A DNA stretch of 5,063 bases from positions 1 to 5,063 of the forward strand of contig JAEOTK010000042.1 in NCBI GenBank assembly GCA_016839875.1. Reading direction: 5' to 3'. Every line of letters begins with the position of its first letter. Positions within the stretch are counted from its first letter, which is position 1. This document shows positions 1 through 5,063 of the stretch, in pieces. Origin of the DNA: Candidatus Heimdallarchaeota archaeon. GTDB taxonomy: Archaea; Asgardarchaeota; Heimdallarchaeia; Heimdallarchaeales; Heimdallarchaeaceae. The notes under the pieces are model-generated. The model saw only the letters and a list, made by a program, of their open reading frames with translations. It searched no databases and was not told the origin of the DNA. The translations under genes were made by a program, and so were the position numbers.

Positions 1-7
1 GAAAGTA

Positions 8-13
8 GAAGGA
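8..13 (+). promoter_or_regulatory. Ribosome binding site of iorA
   Basis: The sequence GAAGGA lies 10 nt before the ATG at 24 and matches the anti-Shine-Dalgarno end of 16S rRNA. The spacing is slightly long. An ATG five bases upstream (at 19) is out of frame, so this site supports the start at 24. The window begins too close to show a promoter. Confidence 0.55.
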
Positions 14-23
14 AATTGATGAT

Positions 24-1946
24 ATGTCATCTAAAACACATCCTCTTTTAGAAGAAGCACCTCATAAGGAGATTCTTCTTGGAAATGATGCTTATGTTAG
101 GGGTATGATAGAAGCAGGAGTAAAAATAGCTGCTGCCTATCCTGGATCACCCACAAGTGAAATTGGAGTGAGACTTGGTCAAATATCGGAAGAAAGCGGT
201 ATTTATTTCGAGTTCTCAACCAATGAAAAAGTTGCAACTGAAGTTGCTGCTTCTGCCGCTATTGGAGGAGCTCCAGCAACTTGTTTTATGAAGAGTGTCG
301 GACTCAATGTCGCAGCCGATTCATTTGTTCAGTTAAGTATGTTTACTTTGCCAGGTGGATTAGTAGTTATTCTTGGTGATGATCCCGGACCACATTCCTC
401 TCAGAACGAACAAGACAATAGGCATTATGCGAAAATCGGACACATTCCAATGCTTGAACCAGCGAATGCTCAAGAAGCAAAGGACTACTTTGTCTTTGCA
501 ATGAAGTACGCTCAGAAATGGAAAATGCCCGTCGTTGTGAGATCAACCACAAGAATCTGTCACCAAACAGGATTAGTGGAATATGGTCCAATCAAGAGCC
601 CAAAAATTGAAAGAGGATACAACCCGAAAAGAGAAGGAGGGTACGTCCCATTGCCATCAACAATTAGACCACTCAAAGAGAAATCTTTGAAAAATATGAT
701 GAAATGGGAAGAATTAGCAAATAGTGGTGCCCTATTAACAGAAGAAAAAGTTGGAAAAGGAGAAGCAAAAATGGGGATAATAACATCGGGGCACGCGTAT
801 GCTGCAACAAAAGCAGCACTACGAAAACTCGGTGTATCTGCTAATATACTAAAATTAGGGATAATCTATCCTTTGCCAATGAAGAAAATCGTGGAATTCA
901 TCAAGAAAAACAAGACTGTAAAAATCCTAGAAGAACTTGATCCCTTCATAGAAGAACTAGTGAAAGTGGAGCTCTACGAAGAAGGAGTCTCAGGTGTCAA
1001 ATTAATTGGTAAAAATAAAGAAGAAGACTATATGGATTTAATGAATTCAGAGTATGATACAGCACGATTGATGGGGATATTTGCGAAATTATTCGGTGTA
1101 CCAAACCCACTGAAAATAACTAAACCACTAATAAGTGTTCCAAAGCGTTCTCCAGTTCTTTGTCCAGGGTGTGGTCATAGAACATCATTCCACGCAGCGA
1201 AAATTGTTATGGATAAACTAAAAGGATACTCCATGGCAGATATTGGTTGTTACTCGTTAGGATACTTAGACCCACACAATCAAGGAACATTACTCTTCTC
1301 AATGGGTAGTGGAGTGCCATCTGCTTCCGGAATGAAATTAGCCCTCCCAGACACTGCAATAATGTCATTTGTAGGAGATTCAACATTCTTCCATGCAGCA
1401 ATGCCAGGAATAGTAAATGCGGTCTTCAACAAACACAAAGTAGTGCTAATGGTCATGGATAATGGGATTACGGCTATGACTGGCCACCAACCTAATCCCA
1501 ATACTGGCAAGAAATCTATCGGGGCTCGTTTACCTGCTAAATATAAGGATCACGAAACTATCAGTATTGATGATACTTTGAAGGCGTGGGGTGTTAAATT
1601 TGTTCGACGCGTCCCTGCTTACAACGTTTCAGCACTTGTTGAAGCATTAGAAGAAGCTTTTACTCAGGATGAATTTGCTGTGGTTATCCAAGAAGAACCT
1701 TGTGCGCTTATGCGTTCTAAAGCAGAATTACGAGCTGGTACACTAGCTAATCCTTACCAAATCGACCACGATATTTGTCGTAATATTCAAGCTTGTCTTT
1801 CAGATTTCGCTTGTCCAGCTATTGAAAAGAAAGGTGAGAAACCACAAATAAATACTGATCTCTGTATTGGTTGTGGTTGCTGTGTCCAGACTTGTCCGCT
1901 TAAAGAGAAACCCATTAAGCAAATGGAGGAATTTACTCGTATTTAG
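24..1946 (+). CDS. iorA: Indolepyruvate:ferredoxin oxidoreductase, alpha subunit (IorA)
   Basis: This is the large, TPP-binding subunit of the cytoplasmic enzyme that oxidatively decarboxylates arylpyruvates (indolepyruvate, phenylpyruvate) to aryl-acetyl-CoA, CO2 and reduced ferredoxin. The 640 residues are a normal full length. Domains in order: an N-terminal pyrimidine-binding domain (about 17-190) with YPGSPTSE at 39-46 and STNEKVATE at 65-73; a transketolase C-terminal-like domain (about 247-365); a TPP pyrophosphate domain with CPGCGHR at 380-386 and GDSTFFHA at 451-458, the Mg/TPP motif closing at D479-N480 and followed by TAMTGHQP (483-490); and a C-terminal two-cluster ferredoxin domain (about 581-626). 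The second cluster motif is complete (C614, C617, C620, C624-Pro). The first has C585, C591 and C597-Pro but Ile588 where the family normally has its second cysteine, so that cluster may be [3Fe-4S]. It forms an operon with iorB, 11 nt downstream. Confidence in the family is very high; the substrate range is inferred from the family. Confidence 0.97.
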   Translation: MSSKTHPLLEEAPHKEILLGNDAYVRGMIEAGVKIAAAYPGSPTSEIGVRLGQISEESGIYFEFSTNEKVATEVAASAAIGGAPATCFMKSVGLNVAADSFVQLSMFTLPGGLVVILGDDPGPHSSQNEQDNRHYAKIGHIPMLEPANAQEAKDYFVFAMKYAQKWKMPVVVRSTTRICHQTGLVEYGPIKSPKIERGYNPKREGGYVPLPSTIRPLKEKSLKNMMKWEELANSGALLTEEKVGKGEAKMGIITSGHAYAATKAALRKLGVSANILKLGIIYPLPMKKIVEFIKKNKTVKILEELDPFIEELVKVELYEEGVSGVKLIGKNKEEDYMDLMNSEYDTARLMGIFAKLFGVPNPLKITKPLISVPKRSPVLCPGCGHRTSFHAAKIVMDKLKGYSMADIGCYSLGYLDPHNQGTLLFSMGSGVPSASGMKLALPDTAIMSFVGDSTFFHAAMPGIVNAVFNKHKVVLMVMDNGITAMTGHQPNPNTGKKSIGARLPAKYKDHETISIDDTLKAWGVKFVRRVPAYNVSALVEALEEAFTQDEFAVVIQEEPCALMRSKAELRAGTLANPYQIDHDICRNIQACLSDFACPAIEKKGEKPQINTDLCIGCGCCVQTCPLKEKPIKQMEEFTRI

Positions 1947-1951
1947 GAGGT
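1945..1951 (+). promoter_or_regulatory. Strong ribosome binding site of iorB
   Basis: AGGAGGT is a full-length Shine-Dalgarno match 6 nt before the iorB ATG. Its first two bases are the last two bases of the iorA stop codon (TAG at 1944-1946). It fixes the iorB start and points to translation of both subunits from one mRNA. Confidence 0.85.
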
Positions 1952-1957
1952 AAGAAA

Positions 1958-2566
1958 ATGACTACTAAGCAACTTAAAGTTCACGTTACTGGAATGGGCG
2001 GTCAAGGCATTGGTTCTACTACTCGAGTCTTAGCTACTGCTGCTCGACTTGCTGATTTGACTGTTATGACTATGGAAACCCACGGATTAGCTCAAAGAGG
2101 TGGTGTTGTCGTCTCCGATCTTGCCATTGGTTATGACCCTACTGAATCTCCTCAGTGTGCAGTTGGAGAAGCAGATGTTATCATTGCTCTTGAAGCTCTA
2201 GAGTCCCTCCGTTCGATGTCAAAGTTACGAAAAGATGGTGTGGTCGTTGTTAATACTACCATGTATCAACCATTATCTGTTCGTTATTCTAAAGGTGAAA
2301 TAAAATATCCAACTTTGAAGGAAATCGAGAAGGATTTGAAACGAGTCGCTTCTGCTGTTATACTTGTTCCTGCCCAGGAGGATGCTCAAAAGCTCGGATT
2401 AAGTCAAACTATGAATATGATTCTCATTGGAGCATTAGCTGCAAACACCAAAATTCTTCCTGTAAGTAAAGAACAAATTATTGAAAGCATGAAAGAAATT
2501 CTTCCACCAAAATTTGTAGATATTAATCTTCAAGCGTTCAAGAAAGGTCTGAGTTATAAATTATAA
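1958..2566 (+). CDS. iorB: Indolepyruvate:ferredoxin oxidoreductase, beta subunit (IorB)
   Basis: This is the small subunit of the IorAB enzyme, equivalent to the gamma domain of pyruvate and 2-oxoacid:ferredoxin oxidoreductases, and it completes the active site at the interface with IorA. At 202 residues it is the usual IorB length. Near the N-terminus it has the glycine-rich signature TGMGGQGIGS (about 11-20), followed by METHGLAQRGGVVVSD (about 39-54), the characteristic stretch of this subunit family. The segment around 74-84 (DVIIALEALES) is also typical. There are no cysteine cluster motifs, as expected, because the Fe-S clusters are on IorA. The ATG is set by a strong AGGAGGT site. The gene is followed by a T-rich stretch that probably ends the operon. 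Assignment to IorB rather than another 2-oxoacid oxidoreductase gamma subunit rests on the motif and on the adjacent iorA. Confidence 0.96.
   Translation: MTTKQLKVHVTGMGGQGIGSTTRVLATAARLADLTVMTMETHGLAQRGGVVVSDLAIGYDPTESPQCAVGEADVIIALEALESLRSMSKLRKDGVVVVNTTMYQPLSVRYSKGEIKYPTLKEIEKDLKRVASAVILVPAQEDAQKLGLSQTMNMILIGALAANTKILPVSKEQIIESMKEILPPKFVDINLQAFKKGLSYKL
2554..2561 (+). promoter_or_regulatory. Candidate TATA box for the acyltransferase-like gene
   Basis: TTATAAAT overlaps the last codons of iorB. An archaeal TATA element here would place transcription start near 2580-2585, giving a leader of about 25 nt before the ATG at 2609. AT-rich sequence makes chance matches common, so this is a weak call based on pattern and position only. 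Confidence 0.25.
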
Positions 2567-2573
2567 TTCAGAA

Positions 2574-2590
2574 TTTCTTTTTTCTTTTGT
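2574..2590 (+). terminator. T-tract terminator after iorAB
   Basis: This pyrimidine-rich tract contains T3-C-T6-C-T4 and begins 8 nt after the iorB stop codon. Runs of T in the non-template strand are enough for intrinsic termination in many archaea, without a hairpin. I see no GC-rich stem before it. It sits in the only gap on the + strand that separates two apparent transcription units. Partial readthrough into the downstream gene remains possible. Confidence 0.5.
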
Positions 2591-2608
2591 AGAGAAGAAT
2601 TATATTCC

Positions 2609-3889
2609 ATGCTAAGCATTAATATGTTTATGCAACGGGAGATTAACGAATTAGAGTACTTGAATTACTCCATGGGGCAACCGTATAATCTGGTTGTTAT
2701 TCTTCGAATTAAAGGTAAACTTACCATCAGCCTTCTTGAGAAAGCTTTTGTGAAAGCACAGAAAAGACATCCACTACTGAAAGCTAGACTTGAACGAAAT
2801 GAAACAAAAATTCCATATCTTACAACTGATGGGGTTGGTTCAATGCCTATTCGTGTAATTAAACGCCAAGATGAATCTGACGCTTTCAAGGAATTTCACA
2901 AGCAATTAATTACCCCATTTAATCTCGATAGTAAGATTTTGCCTTTGTTCCGTGTTTCTTTACTAACTGGCGATCAGAGCGCTGATCTTGTTTTGTGTTG
3001 TCAACACGTTGTTACAGATGGAATGTCTATGGCATTTCTCATTAGAGACCTAATACAATATCTCAATAATCCTTCTGAGAAGATTGTTGTTCTTGATACT
3101 CCTATGAAAGATGTGGATATCTTTACACCTGAAGTAAGAAGAAGCATACCAAGAACAGCTTCTCGGACTAAGTTTATGCTTTTCTTTCTCAGGATCTACC
3201 ACTTCTTAATTTTCGGTCTCAGAAAAAGAGATAAGAAAACTGATTCTAAACATGATGATATTCAAATTTATTCGTGGACTCTGACTGAAAAGCAAACCAA
3301 GGACTTTCTTAAGAAGTGTAAAGATAGAAGAATTTCTGTTCACAGTGCGATATGCACTGCTTTTCTCCCTGAAATTTCTACTATTAATAATCCAGTTGAT
3401 TTAAGAAAACGATTAAATTACCCAATAGGGGAAGCCTTTGGTCTCTATGCAGGTGGAACACTTGTTAACGCAAAATACCGAAGAAGAAAAGATTTCTGGA
3501 CGAATACTCGTCGTTACCAAAGGAAATTAATCAGGAGTCTCCGAGATAGAAATGTCTATCGAATCAACAGAATAATGAATAAATCGTTATCTCTTTCGAC
3601 AATGCAATCTTTTGGTCAATTATTCGTTGATATAGCTAGTAAACAGAATCCTTTTGCTGTAACAAATCTAAGATCTTTAGATAAACTTGGTATTACAATG
3701 GAATCCGATAAATTTTCAGTGATTTCATTTAATGCAGCAATCTCGAACACACTAGATGCAATGACTGTTGTAGTTTTTACATTGAGAAAGAAAATGTATT
3801 TTCATTATCACTACATGGAAACAAAACATGATTTAGAAAGAATAAAGCAGATAGCAGAAAATGCTAAAAGGAGAATTATAGAATCCTAA
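2609..3889 (+). CDS. Stand-alone condensation / alcohol acyltransferase-like protein
   Basis: This 426-residue protein resembles the BAHD-like superfamily that includes NRPS condensation domains, PapA5-type acyltransferases and alcohol acetyltransferases, which move an acyl group from a CoA or carrier thioester to a hydroxyl or amine. The family active site HHxxxDG appears as QHVVTDG at 132-138: the second, catalytic His133 and the structural Asp137-Gly138 are kept, and the first His is Gln. Other landmarks are HPLLKARL at 54-61, LTEKQTKDFLKKC at 225-237 opening the second lobe, VDLR at 263-266, and TNLRSL at 352-357 in the place of the SNxG-type loop. The linker carries a very hydrophobic stretch with few charges (189-204) next to basic residues, which could touch the membrane. 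There are no carrier or adenylation domains nearby, so a peptide synthetase role is not indicated. The start at 2609 has only a weak purine-rich AGAGAAG 11 nt upstream; in-frame ATGs at 2624 and 2630 have none. Substrates are unknown. Confidence 0.8.
   Translation: MLSINMFMQREINELEYLNYSMGQPYNLVVILRIKGKLTISLLEKAFVKAQKRHPLLKARLERNETKIPYLTTDGVGSMPIRVIKRQDESDAFKEFHKQLITPFNLDSKILPLFRVSLLTGDQSADLVLCCQHVVTDGMSMAFLIRDLIQYLNNPSEKIVVLDTPMKDVDIFTPEVRRSIPRTASRTKFMLFFLRIYHFLIFGLRKRDKKTDSKHDDIQIYSWTLTEKQTKDFLKKCKDRRISVHSAICTAFLPEISTINNPVDLRKRLNYPIGEAFGLYAGGTLVNAKYRRRKDFWTNTRRYQRKLIRSLRDRNVYRINRIMNKSLSLSTMQSFGQLFVDIASKQNPFAVTNLRSLDKLGITMESDKFSVISFNAAISNTLDAMTVVVFTLRKKMYFHYHYMETKHDLERIKQIAENAKRRIIES
3874..3881 (+). 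promoter_or_regulatory. Weak TATA-like element before the flavin-binding gene
   Basis: AATTATAG is preceded by a purine-rich AAAAGGAG and is centred about 27 nt before the ATG at 3905. That is the spacing expected if the downstream gene were transcribed as a leaderless mRNA, which would account for its lack of a Shine-Dalgarno site. The element is inside the 3' end of the upstream gene and could be coincidental. Confidence 0.2.
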
Positions 3890-3904
3890 TATGGTTGTAG
3901 AACA

Positions 3905-4396
3905 ATGAGAGATATTCGACGTAAAGAAAGAGCAATTACTGAAGAAAAAGAACTTTTAGCTATTCTTCAAAAATCAAAATATGTTACAATTGCTATGTGC
4001 CAAGACAATGAACCTTACTTAGTGACTTTGAGTCATGGGTATGATCCTGAGAAAAATTGCATTTACTTCCACTGTGCAAAAGATGGAAAGAAGATTGATA
4101 TTTTGAAGGAAAACAATGTTGTCTGGGGACAAGCACTTTTCGATGAGGGTTACATTCATGGTAAATGTAGTCACAATTATGCCACTACGATGTTTAAAGG
4201 AACAGTCTCATTTCTTGATGATTTTGATGAAAAGAAAGCTGCCTTGCATTTGATGGTTTATCAGTTAGAAGATGATCCTGAAGCTTATCTTAGTAAACCT
4301 ATTTCTGAGAAAGCAATTACTAATGTAACAATTGGTAGAATTGACATTGATTACATGAGTGGTAAAAAAGCAAAAGATGTAGTTATTGATGTTTAA
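3905..4396 (+). CDS. Nim-like flavin-binding protein, pyridoxamine 5'-phosphate oxidase family
   Basis: This 163-residue protein matches the Nim-like branch of the pyridoxamine 5'-phosphate oxidase split-barrel superfamily, small homodimeric FMN or F420 proteins that are often reductases. The N-terminus (MRDIRRKERAITE, 1-13) is typical of the branch and leads into ELLAILQKSKYVTIAM (16-31). The strand EPYLVTLSHGYD (36-47), the cofactor-loop-like IYFHCAKDGKKIDIL (53-67) and the later GKCSHNYATTMFKGTVSF (86-103) correspond to the conserved blocks. The length is normal for the branch. There is no signal peptide, so it should be cytoplasmic. It starts 15 nt after the upstream stop codon, in the same frame, with no in-frame alternative start and no visible Shine-Dalgarno site. 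Nim homologues are known for nitroimidazole reduction, but the true substrate cannot be read from sequence and resistance should not be assumed. The last four bases overlap the stop codon of the convergent zinc-finger gene. Confidence 0.85.
   Translation: MRDIRRKERAITEEKELLAILQKSKYVTIAMCQDNEPYLVTLSHGYDPEKNCIYFHCAKDGKKIDILKENNVVWGQALFDEGYIHGKCSHNYATTMFKGTVSFLDDFDEKKAALHLMVYQLEDDPEAYLSKPISEKAITNVTIGRIDIDYMSGKKAKDVVIDV
4364..4375 (-). terminator. Candidate T-tract terminator for the - strand genes
   Basis: Read on the - strand this is TTTTGTTTTTT-like sequence (T4, G, then C or T, with a run of six Ts), 18-29 nt past the zinc-finger stop codon. Such T runs can end transcription in archaea. On the + strand the same bases are lysine codons near the C-terminus of the flavin-binding protein, which may be the whole reason for the run. 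There is no GC-rich stem. Confidence 0.3.
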
Positions 4397-4650
4397 CTCC
4401 AAAGGAATCGATAACTGAATACTAATCCTAAAACTATCGCAATCCCCATTATCCCACAGATGACAATAACAATCGTTTGAATACGTTTGAGACGTTTCTT
4501 CTTTTGACAACTAGTACAGATATAATCCGAAACAGAATTAGTTTCGAAGCTTCCTCCCTTCCCAAACTCTGTATGAACTTTGCATATATCATTTCGGCAA
4601 ACGGAGCATCTAGCTATAGTTTCTCGACCACAGATATAGCATTCTGACAT
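4393..4650 (-). CDS. Small tail-anchored zinc-finger membrane protein
   Basis: This 85-residue protein has an N-terminal zinc-binding module and one C-terminal membrane helix. The likely zinc ligands are C4/C7, C15/C18, C23/H26 and C45/C48. The spacing C-x2-C-x7-C-x2-C-x4-C-x2-H resembles AN1, B-box or HIT fingers, and eight ligands would fit two zinc ions. A basic patch (KKKRLKR, 50-56) precedes a helix at about 58-79, with only a few residues after it. By the positive-inside rule the finger faces the cytoplasm, so this would be a tail-anchored protein. I chose the ATG at 4650 because AAGGTAG lies about 5 nt before it; an in-frame GTG at 4665 would add five residues and swallow that site. 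It lies 47 nt downstream of the Ldh2-family gene on the same strand with no clear promoter between, so co-transcription is likely. The molecular role is unknown; a protein-protein or ubiquitin-type adaptor role is only suggested by the fold. Confidence 0.75.
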   Translation of the reverse strand: MSECYICGRETIARCSVCRNDICKVHTEFGKGGSFETNSVSDYICTSCQKKKRLKRIQTIVIVICGIMGIAIVLGLVFSYRFLWS

Positions 4651-4652
4651 TT

Positions 4653-4659
4653 TTACTAC
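4653..4659 (-). promoter_or_regulatory. Ribosome binding site deciding the zinc-finger start
   Basis: On the - strand AAGGTAG lies a few bases before the ATG at 4650. It falls inside the coding sequence if the upstream GTG at 4665 is used, so it favours the shorter 85-residue protein. Confidence 0.5.
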
Positions 4660-4697
4660 CTTCACTCTTCAAAAATTCTACAATGAAATGAAAAGGA

Positions 4698-5063
4698 TTA
4701 GAATGGGAAATCGTATCCATCTAGTCCAAGTTCTTTTATCATTAATTTTATGTCATCTTGTAAGCTTTTATTCAGAGGCACTCCTTCTTCTAGGATTTGT
4801 AGCTCACTATAGTATGATTGTTCTCCAGCAGTGTAGATTCTATCTTGCCCTGGAGCTTTCTTGCCACTTCTTAATGTTCGACAAATATTGCCAGTTATTT
4901 TCTTGAATACATCTACATCAATGAATTTTGAGACATCAATTGCTAAGAAGAAATGACCTATCTTGTATCCTTTATCCAAAGTAAGATCTTTTAGGAATGG
5001 TCCACCAGATAAGGCAGAAGATAACATATCTACGAGAACAGCATATCCATATCCTTTATGTCC
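4698..5063 (-). CDS. Malate/L-lactate dehydrogenase family (Ldh2), C-terminal part
   Basis: This is the last 121 codons of a gene that runs off the right edge; the full family length is about 330-360 residues. Members are cytoplasmic NAD(P)-dependent 2-hydroxyacid dehydrogenases (malate, L-lactate, sulfolactate, ureidoglycolate or diketogulonate types), with a fold unrelated to classical LDH/MDH. The visible part opens at the edge with GHKGYGYAVLVDMLSSALSG, the very characteristic glycine-rich block of the family, and the reading frame stays open through it, so the ATG at 5027 is an internal methionine and not the start. Next come GHFFLAIDVSKFID (a core strand and turn), the TAGEQSYY segment in place of the usual PGE motif, and the family's closing pattern EEGVPLNKSLQDDIKLMIKELGLD. 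The catalytic and nucleotide-binding residues in the N-terminal part are outside the window, so the substrate cannot be inferred. It is upstream of, and probably co-transcribed with, the zinc-finger gene. Confidence 0.93.
   Translation of the reverse strand, partial: GHKGYGYAVLVDMLSSALSGGPFLKDLTLDKGYKIGHFFLAIDVSKFIDVDVFKKITGNICRTLRSGKKAPGQDRIYTAGEQSYYSELQILEEGVPLNKSLQDDIKLMIKELGLDGYDFPF

Noticed and set aside
367..591. Open frame of 74 codons on the - strand inside iorA (similar ones at 1207-1401, 1280-1510 and 2665-2889)
   Set aside because: These are antisense to strongly conserved coding regions, lack ribosome binding sites that I can see, and have no family resemblance.
3343..3359. Perfect 6-bp inverted repeat CAGTGC / GCACTG with a 5-base loop, followed shortly by TTTT
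   Set aside because: It lies in the middle of the acyltransferase-like coding region, in the conserved second lobe. The stem is short and the T run is only four bases, so an internal terminator is unlikely.
3905..4396. Nim-like gene as a nitroimidazole resistance determinant
   Set aside because: Family membership alone does not show this activity. Most Nim-like proteins in environmental genomes have unknown substrates, so only the fold and cofactor class are claimed.
4494..4506. T-rich run on the + strand after the flavin-binding gene, as a possible terminator
   Set aside because: It is interrupted by C bases, lies about 100 nt past the stop codon, and is fully explained by the lysine/arginine codons of the zinc-finger protein on the other strand.
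4265..4510. Open frame of 81 codons on the - strand
   Set aside because: It overlaps the 3' end of the flavin-binding gene and the zinc-finger gene, and its translation has no recognisable domain pattern.
4651..4665. GTG start five codons upstream for the zinc-finger gene
   Set aside because: The ATG at 4650 has a Shine-Dalgarno-like AAGGTAG just before it and starts directly before the first zinc-ligand pair, as is common for small zinc-finger proteins.
4688..4906. Open frame of 72 codons on the + strand with a hydrophobic translation
   Set aside because: It is antisense to the Ldh2-family coding region, whose motifs are unmistakable. The hydrophobic look comes from reading the complement of charged codons.

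Overview
This window is AT-rich (roughly 35-40% G+C by eye) and densely coding, with four genes on the + strand followed by two on the - strand. It looks archaeal: an IorA/IorB pair with ferredoxin-type clusters, Shine-Dalgarno sites on iorA and iorB but not on every gene, T-tract ends, plausible TATA-like boxes, and a small tail-anchored zinc-finger protein. A stand-alone condensation-type acyltransferase next to such a zinc-finger protein is the sort of mixture seen in Asgard archaea. That placement is inference at low confidence; nothing in the window is diagnostic of a lineage.

Layout: positions 24-2566 hold iorA-iorB, a two-gene operon with 11 nt between the genes and a strong ribosome binding site inside the gap. 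Together they encode a complete indolepyruvate:ferredoxin oxidoreductase, which turns arylpyruvates from aromatic amino acid transamination into aryl-acetyl-CoA, CO2 and reduced ferredoxin. A T-rich tract (2574-2590) separates them from the next unit. Positions 2609-4396 hold a stand-alone condensation/alcohol-acyltransferase-like protein and, 15 nt later in the same reading frame, a Nim-like flavin-binding protein of the pyridoxamine 5'-phosphate oxidase fold. On the - strand, reading leftwards from the right edge, are the C-terminal part of a malate/L-lactate dehydrogenase (Ldh2 family; 5063-4698) and, 47 nt downstream, an 85-residue zinc-finger protein with one C-terminal membrane helix (4650-4393). 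The two gene sets converge, and their stop codons overlap in a shared TTAA.

How the genes work together: only iorA and iorB form a clear functional unit. The acyltransferase-like gene could in principle use an acyl- or aryl-CoA such as the IorAB product, but this rests on adjacency alone. I found no rRNA, tRNA, CRISPR array, insertion sequence or long repeat, and no gene-free stretch longer than about 50 bases. I see no convincing new multi-gene system. The best leads are an altered Fe-S site in IorA (second cysteine of the first cluster motif replaced by Ile), the tail-anchored zinc-finger protein, and the unassigned stand-alone condensation-type enzyme.
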